Origin: Prevotellaceae bacterium
GTDB taxonomy: Bacteria > Bacteroidota > Bacteroidia > Bacteroidales > Paludibacteraceae
Assembly: GCA_031271005.1 (NCBI GenBank)
Contig: JAISWT010000107.1
Span: 1 to 37,494, forward strand
Direction of reading: 5' to 3'
DNA: 37,494 bases
Shown in pieces: positions 33,232 to 37,494 of the stretch. The notes beneath the pieces are model-generated. The model worked only from the letters and a program-made list of their open reading frames with translations, was not told the DNA's origin and did no database searches. The position numbers were made by a program, and so were the translations under genes. Every line of letters starts with the position of its first letter. The stretch's first letter is position 1.

Positions 33232-33648
33232 TTATTCCCCTATAATTTTTACCAGTACCCGTTTGCTGCGTTTGCCGTCAAATTCTCCGTAAAATATTTG
33301 CTCCCAAGTTCCGAAATCAAGTCTCCCGTCAGTTACGGCAACCACCACTTCGCGCCCGAAGACTTGCCGTTTGATGTGTGCATCGCCGTTGTCTTCAAAA
33401 CCGTTGTGTCGGTATTGTGAATGTGGCTTTTCAGGAGCAATACGCTCAAGGAATTGCTCAAAATCAGAGTGAAGCCCTGCCTCATCGTCATTGATAAACA
33501 CGCTTGCTGTTATGTGCATAGGGTTGCACAGCAACAAGCCCTCGCGGATGCCACTCTCGCGAAGGCATTCTTGAACCAAAGTAGTAATATTGATATATTC
33601 TCGCCTGCTTTTTGTGTTGAAAATAAGTTCTTTACGATAAGATTTCAT
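33232..33648 (-). CDS. YjbQ family (UPF0047) protein
   Basis: A 138-residue protein of the YjbQ family, often annotated as secondary thiamine-phosphate synthase after weak complementation in Escherichia coli. Visible features are [20 protein letters not shown], the [20 protein letters not shown] segment with conserved histidine and acidic residues, and [17 protein letters not shown] near the end. The real role is unclear. It lies 50 bases upstream of the radical SAM gene on the same strand. Confidence 0.9.
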   Translation of the reverse strand: MKSYRKELIFNTKSRREYINITTLVQECLRESGIREGLLLCNPMHITASVFINDDEAGLHSDFEQFLERIAPEKPHSQYRHNGFEDNGDAHIKRQVFGREVVVAVTDGRLDFGTWEQIFYGEFDGKRSKRVLVKIIGE

Positions 33649-33720
33649 GTTTTTTTACATCTGAATAAATAATTATTTCACCGCAAAATTAGTATAAAAT
33701 ATTCAATTATACACAAATTA

Positions 33721-33811
33721 ATGATTAGTGATTAGTGAACAATCAGTAATTTATTGAATTTTTATTTTAAATAAATTGTATTTTATGAAAACTGAAAACT
33801 GAAAACTGACA
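33721..33811. repeat. two short heptamer runs before the T9SS cargo gene
   Basis: At about 33721-33748 the units are ATGATTA, GTGATTA, GTGAACA. At about 33785-33811 they are TGAAAAC three times, then TGACAAT. Both are in period seven and carry stop codons, with AT-rich sequence between. Confidence 0.7.
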
Positions 33812-33821
33812 ATTTTTTTAA

Positions 33822-33850
33822 TTGCATTTGAATAATTTTTGCTACTTTTG
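33822..33850 (+). promoter_or_regulatory. promoter of the T9SS cargo gene
   Basis: TTG (33822-33824) and TACTTTTG (33843-33850) are separated by 18 bases, close to the Bacteroidota consensus. The leader is about 35-40 bases. Confidence 0.62.
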
Positions 33851-33894
33851 TCCACGTTTTAACTTTAAATAATTCTAATAAATTTCAAAAAAAA

Positions 33895-36891
33895 ATGAAG
33901 AAAAAATTACTTGTTTTTTCAGTTCTGCTTTTGAGCGTGAGTTTGTGTGCCTCAACTGCTGTGCCTCACAAACAGCCCGACATGCTGAAATTTCACAAAA
34001 GCGAACAACTTTCCAAGCAGCAACGCACCCCACAAGCAGGTGCAGAAGATGTTGTATGGACAGAGATTACGTCTCCTTTTCAGGCAGATCTTATCTTCGA
34101 CCCCGAACACGCAATCTCCGGCGGACAGTATGAAGCTATATTTGTGGCATACAAAATTACTTTAATCCAGGACTGCGTCCTCTCTTTCGGTTCAGACAAT
34201 GGAATACCTGCTTTTGACATCTATCGAGATGCTCAAATGCAGGAGTGGGCAGGCTACGCATACTCGGCGGCGGTGGCAATGCCCGCAGGAACGTATTATA
34301 TACGGGTGAACGATGGATATACCTATGCCAATTCCGAAGGTGAAACAGCGCTTGAAGCAAAAATCGCCATCGAAACGCCGCCCGTAACCGCAATAACACT
34401 ATCATACGACCAAACGCTTACCCTGACAAACAGCAACACGAGTACATACTACCCTGAAATGAAAAAAATGCAGTTGTATGAATTTCAGGCGAGCGAACTG
34501 CAACTGATTCAGTGCATTGTAGACCCGACAAACGATTTGCAAGTCATTCTAATGAGCATAGAAAACGGCTCTACACATATCGCCAATTCGGTATATCCTG
34601 TTGGGACGGGCAAATATTTTCTGGCAGTAATTGATGCAAACAACGCATTAGAAACCGAAAGTTCCGTAACAGCAACCCTGAAAATAGAGCCAAGCACAGC
34701 CACCGTTACGCCTGTTACGCTGAATTATCAAGGCTATTATTCTTTAACCACAGACAATGCAGTAACGATGTTGCAAGCGCCAACAATGTTCTATTCATTT
34801 ACAGTAGAAAAGGAAAGACCTCTGTATTTGAGTTTCCCGCTTGCAACCGCCGAAGACCCATTGGCAATTATGTGTATCTTTGACGAAAAAGGCAAAAGAA
34901 TAGCCGACAATATGTATAGTTTCAGTGAAATACTTACAGACAGAATGCCTGTGGGCAAATACTTTATGTCGCTGTCTGACGCATTCGGGTGGATGAACGA
35001 GCATAACGGAGAAATGAACGGACATTTTAGTCTCGAACTGCTGAAAACTTATGACGACTTGGATTATTCCACAGCGCTTAAACCCGATTCGGTCTACCTA
35101 TGTATCGGTACAGAGATGGAGTATGCGGTAGTGCAGAGGGGCGCACACGCATTGCCCGTAGCCACTTTCCATTTTGATGCGCAGCAAGGACACCGGTACC
35201 TCGTTTCATGGAAAGGATTTTCCGATAAACAGGAAGCAGTTTGGCAAACAGGGATAGGATTTTTTGGCGACCCCTTAACAGGCATATATGAAACAGATAA
35301 TCTGGCAGGCACATCGGGACTATACTACAATACATCGACAGGCGAAGGTGCAACCGTGTATATATGCAACGAGGACAAACGCATCAATCTGATTATGCTT
35401 GATGTAATATCAGACGGCAATATTACATTTACGGTGAAAATGGAAGATTTGACGCAAACACACGCCGACAACCCAGCCGACGGCGAATTTGAATGGGCGG
35501 ATATTACCCTGCCGTTCCGGTCGCTTGTGCATTTTGATATGGATTATGCCAACTCTACAATAAACAAATTAGGCGATATACTTAAACATTACCGCTTGAC
35601 ACTCACAGAACCAACTCGCGTTACATACGTTTCCGGTCTTAACCCTGCAACATACGGCGAGCCTTATATGTCTGTTTACAGAGACGAGGCTATGACAGAC
35701 AAAGTCAAAAATCTGAAATGGTCAGACGGCTCTCTGGTGCAGGGCAGCAGCATTGATTTGGAAGCAGGAACTTATTATATTGTATTTACAGACAACGGTT
35801 ACAATACATATATGCCGCAGCCGCTAACCTGCTACCTTATTGTAGAAGGCACAACAGACTTTGAATCGCTTACTCTGATTACATTACCTCAATTGCTTGA
35901 TGCGTTTTATCCCGACAATAATACAGGCGATGCCTGTATTGCAGATTACAGCACATTACCTTATCAGGATGCCGGCTATTTTATTGAAGGAATTTCTACG
36001 CTGGTAAAAGGCGAAGCAGGCTTGTTCATGTACGGCGACAACGATTACTCTTACAATTATTTTGCACGGGCATATAAACTTGCAGGAATGTATGCCGGCG
36101 ACGTGGCAAATATCAGCAACCATCATTCAGGCGATGCTTATCTCTATGTGTATAAAAAAGACGAAAACGGAACATATGCGCCTGTTGCCCAAAATGATAA
36201 CTCTGCACCAGGAGTATATGATTCATATATAAGTTTTACTGCGCCCGAAACTGACGACTATTTTGTAGTGGCAACCACAAGCAACTCTTTTGATTATACA
36301 AATAATTCTTCATTTGCAGTCAATATATGGAAAGGCGCTGAACAGGACGAGCCTGTATCGAAAAATCCTGCGGAAGCCAATGAAGTGCTTATTGTAAGCA
36401 CCGCTGCCAGCGCTACCGAAATTGTTTTTCCGGAAAATGTAACTTATGAAGAAATACTTGCTGCGTTGCTTGCATTGGAAGTTACGGCAACCAATGCCGA
36501 CGGCACAATCATCGAATTGGAAAACAATCCATACTTCTGGACAATTTCCGATTACGAAGCACGGCTCACAAATCTTATTGAGCCCTATGTTATCGGCGAA
36601 GGCTATACTGCGGCTGTGGTGTTGCTGAAAACCCCGACTGCTGTTGACAAGGCAGATGCAGGCAGCGAAGCCTACAGATTGGGCAACAATGCTGCAGCCG
36701 GCATCGTTACTGTGTTCGGGTTGAAAGGCAGCGAACAGCTAACAGTGATAAGTACCAACGGACAAATCGTTGCACGCATACCGGCAACAGCAGACACGCT
36801 GAACATACCAACTGCCAACTTGCCCAAAGGCGCGTACATTGTAGCCATACAAGCAAAGAGCAGACTGACTGCTTTAAAATTTGTAAAATAG
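33895..36891 (+). CDS. large secreted protein with type IX secretion tail
   Basis: A 998-residue protein with a Sec signal peptide (MKKKLLVFSVLLLSVSLCAS). The C-terminal domain of about 70 residues (from about 928) has the T9SS type A pattern: GLKGSEQLTVISTNGQIVAR, then LPKGAYIVAI and a final FVK. A module appears twice. At about 48-155 it has VVWTEITSPFQADLIFD and AGTYYIRVNDGY. At about 540-660 it has FEWADITLPFRSLVHFD and AGTYYIVFTDNGY. These are likely beta-sandwich units of pre-peptidase or carbohydrate-binding type. No protease or glycosidase motif is seen. It is most likely secreted or surface-attached. Confidence 0.9.
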   Translation: MKKKLLVFSVLLLSVSLCASTAVPHKQPDMLKFHKSEQLSKQQRTPQAGAEDVVWTEITSPFQADLIFDPEHAISGGQYEAIFVAYKITLIQDCVLSFGSDNGIPAFDIYRDAQMQEWAGYAYSAAVAMPAGTYYIRVNDGYTYANSEGETALEAKIAIETPPVTAITLSYDQTLTLTNSNTSTYYPEMKKMQLYEFQASELQLIQCIVDPTNDLQVILMSIENGSTHIANSVYPVGTGKYFLAVIDANNALETESSVTATLKIEPSTATVTPVTLNYQGYYSLTTDNAVTMLQAPTMFYSFTVEKERPLYLSFPLATAEDPLAIMCIFDEKGKRIADNMYSFSEILTDRMPVGKYFMSLSDAFGWMNEHNGEMNGHFSLELLKTYDDLDYSTALKPDSVYLCIGTEMEYAVVQRGAHALPVATFHFDAQQGHRYLVSWKGFSDKQEAVWQTGIGFFGDPLTGIYETDNLAGTSGLYYNTSTGEGATVYICNEDKRINLIMLDVISDGNITFTVKMEDLTQTHADNPADGEFEWADITLPFRSLVHFDMDYANSTINKLGDILKHYRLTLTEPTRVTYVSGLNPATYGEPYMSVYRDEAMTDKVKNLKWSDGSLVQGSSIDLEAGTYYIVFTDNGYNTYMPQPLTCYLIVEGTTDFESLTLITLPQLLDAFYPDNNTGDACIADYSTLPYQDAGYFIEGISTLVKGEAGLFMYGDNDYSYNYFARAYKLAGMYAGDVANISNHHSGDAYLYVYKKDENGTYAPVAQNDNSAPGVYDSYISFTAPETDDYFVVATTSNSFDYTNNSSFAVNIWKGAEQDEPVSKNPAEANEVLIVSTAASATEIVFPENVTYEEILAALLALEVTATNADGTIIELENNPYFWTISDYEARLTNLIEPYVIGEGYTAAVVLLKTPTAVDKADAGSEAYRLGNNAAAGIVTVFGLKGSEQLTVISTNGQIVARIPATADTLNIPTANLPKGAYIVAIQAKSRLTALKFVK

Positions 36892-36922
36892 CGACACAGA
36901 GAGAGTCTTTCAGTTTTCAGAT

Positions 36923-37095
36923 GGGGCTGTCTCAAAAACCCTTTGTGCACTCCCGCTTTGGCGGGAGGATTACGCAAGGAACGCAAAGATTGTCCCGACA
37001 AAGCGGGAGAATAATATCAAATAAGCAATTTTCAGTAACCCCCTTCTATAAAAAAAAGAGGCTATCTCAAGAAAAAATACTTTTGAGACAGCCTC
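36923..37095. mobile_element. MITE-like element with a mini copy inside its right end
   Basis: The left end GGGGCTGTCTCAAAA and the right end TTTTGAGACAGCCTC match the family. The interior follows the copy at 2607 up to about 37050. There a short hairpin unit AGAGGCTATCTCAAGA to TTTTGAGACAGCCTC (37057-37095) takes the place of the normal right end. It looks like the mini unit after aspS (30415-30455). It follows the T9SS cargo gene and may end its transcript. Confidence 0.75.
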
Positions 37096-37192
37096 ATTTG
37101 TAAAAAAATCTCTGTGTCTCTCTGTGAAATAAAGAAGAGTAAAGACATAAAGACAATGAAGAATTATTATTGATTTCTGAAATAATTTTACT

Positions 37193-37200
37193 ACTTTTGT
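37193..37200 (+). promoter_or_regulatory. promoter -7 element without a visible gene
   Basis: TACTTTTG matches TAnnTTTG. The next 290 bases hold hairpins but no open frame of note, so the transcript is a long leader of a gene beyond the window or a non-coding RNA. Confidence 0.5.
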
Positions 37201-37290
37201 TGAGTAGCATTTTGTTGTTGTTTGTTGGTACAAAGTTGCTAAAAATCAGCAATTTAACATATAAAGTGTTACTTTTTTCATTGTAAATCA

Positions 37291-37308
37291 GCAAGTTGAA
37301 GAACTTGC
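37291..37308 (+). other. small GAAG-loop hairpin
   Basis: GCAAGTT and AACTTGC pair perfectly around GAAG, about 90 bases after the promoter element. Confidence 0.6.
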
Positions 37309-37381
37309 GAAGACAGAATCAGTTATATAAATTGAACGGCAGTCTGTAAGTTAAACTGTTAAAATACAAATAGTTATGGGA

Positions 37382-37494
37382 ACTCCTAAAAACTGCTTAT
37401 TTGTCGTTGGACTTCATTTTCAAAATGCTCATTTACATTAGTAAACTGCGCTTTTGAAAACTTGTCCGCCTAAAATAATCTAGTTTTTAGGAGT
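37382..37494. repeat. 113-base nested palindrome at the window end
   Basis: The outer arms ACTCCTAAAAACT (37382-37394) and AGTTTTTAGGAGT (37482-37494) are exact inverted repeats. Inside, TTTTCAAAA pairs with TTTTGAAAA and TTTAC with GTAAA around ATTA. GGAC and GTCC flank the middle stem. The window stops exactly at the outer arm, as an assembly would at a dispersed repeat. A mobile-element end or a structured RNA are both possible. Confidence 0.7.

Larger units (their letters stand above)
36892..37494. other. 603-base end region without a gene
   Basis: No coding sequence is believable. It holds a MITE-like element (36923-37095), a TAAAGACA pair (about 37139-37157), a promoter (37193-37200), a small hairpin (37291-37308) and a nested palindrome (37382-37494) that ends with the window. 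Confidence 0.7.

Noticed and set aside
36921..37233. Small frames on both strands near the window end
   Set aside because: They are made of the MITE-like element and AT-rich spacer.

Overview
The window looks like chromosomal DNA from a member of the Bacteroidota, most likely Bacteroidales. Supporting signs are the LpxC-FabZ fusion, an extended HU-like protein, a DUF3098-like protein next to uppP, a type IX secretion (T9SS) tail on a 998-residue secreted protein, and repeated promoter -7 elements of the form TAnnTTTG. Shine-Dalgarno sequences are mostly absent. Most genes are housekeeping. No prophage, CRISPR array or defence island is visible.

Layout. 1-970: the possible 3' tip of a gene, a repeat-rich gap and a decayed IS481-like transposase. 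1036-8312: NfnB/GltD-type reductase, murB (-), dnaB, a small unknown gene and an HU-like gene (both -), then rpsL-rpsG without the usual fusA behind them. 8540-16501: lpxC/fabZ (-), a small four-helix transporter, an acyl-CoA synthetase (-), miaA (-) and a B12-dependent ribonucleotide reductase. 17127-23956: a conserved-looking 52-residue protein, a lipoprotein 5'-nucleotidase C-terminal domain, a divergent DapL-like aminotransferase, pta, a YgiQ-type radical SAM gene, DUF3098 and uppP. 24345-28898: marR-queH, tRNA-Arg(ACG) (-), mazG, lpxD, a YebC family gene and a Fur family gene. 29246-33648 is all on the minus strand: a surface-protein gene broken by one in-frame stop, aspS, a radical SAM gene and a YjbQ family gene. 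33895-36891 is the T9SS cargo gene. The last 600 bases hold a mobile-like repeat, a promoter and nested hairpins.

Functional threads are lipid A synthesis (lpxC/fabZ, lpxD), peptidoglycan and its lipid carrier (murB, uppP), translation and tRNA modification (rpsL, rpsG, aspS, miaA, queH, tRNA-Arg) and DNA replication precursors (dnaB, nrdJ, mazG).

The most unusual signal lies between the genes. Nearly every larger gap carries a short tandem array whose period is seven bases, although the unit differs from place to place. Nearly every unit holds a stop codon on one strand, and two arrays supply the stop codon of the neighbouring gene. A second layer is a family of miniature mobile-like elements with ends close to GGGGCTGTCTCAAAA. 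There are also three separate ~100-base palindromic elements. The single tRNA gene shows what looks like a compensated change of the near-universal G19-C56 tertiary pair to T19-A56.
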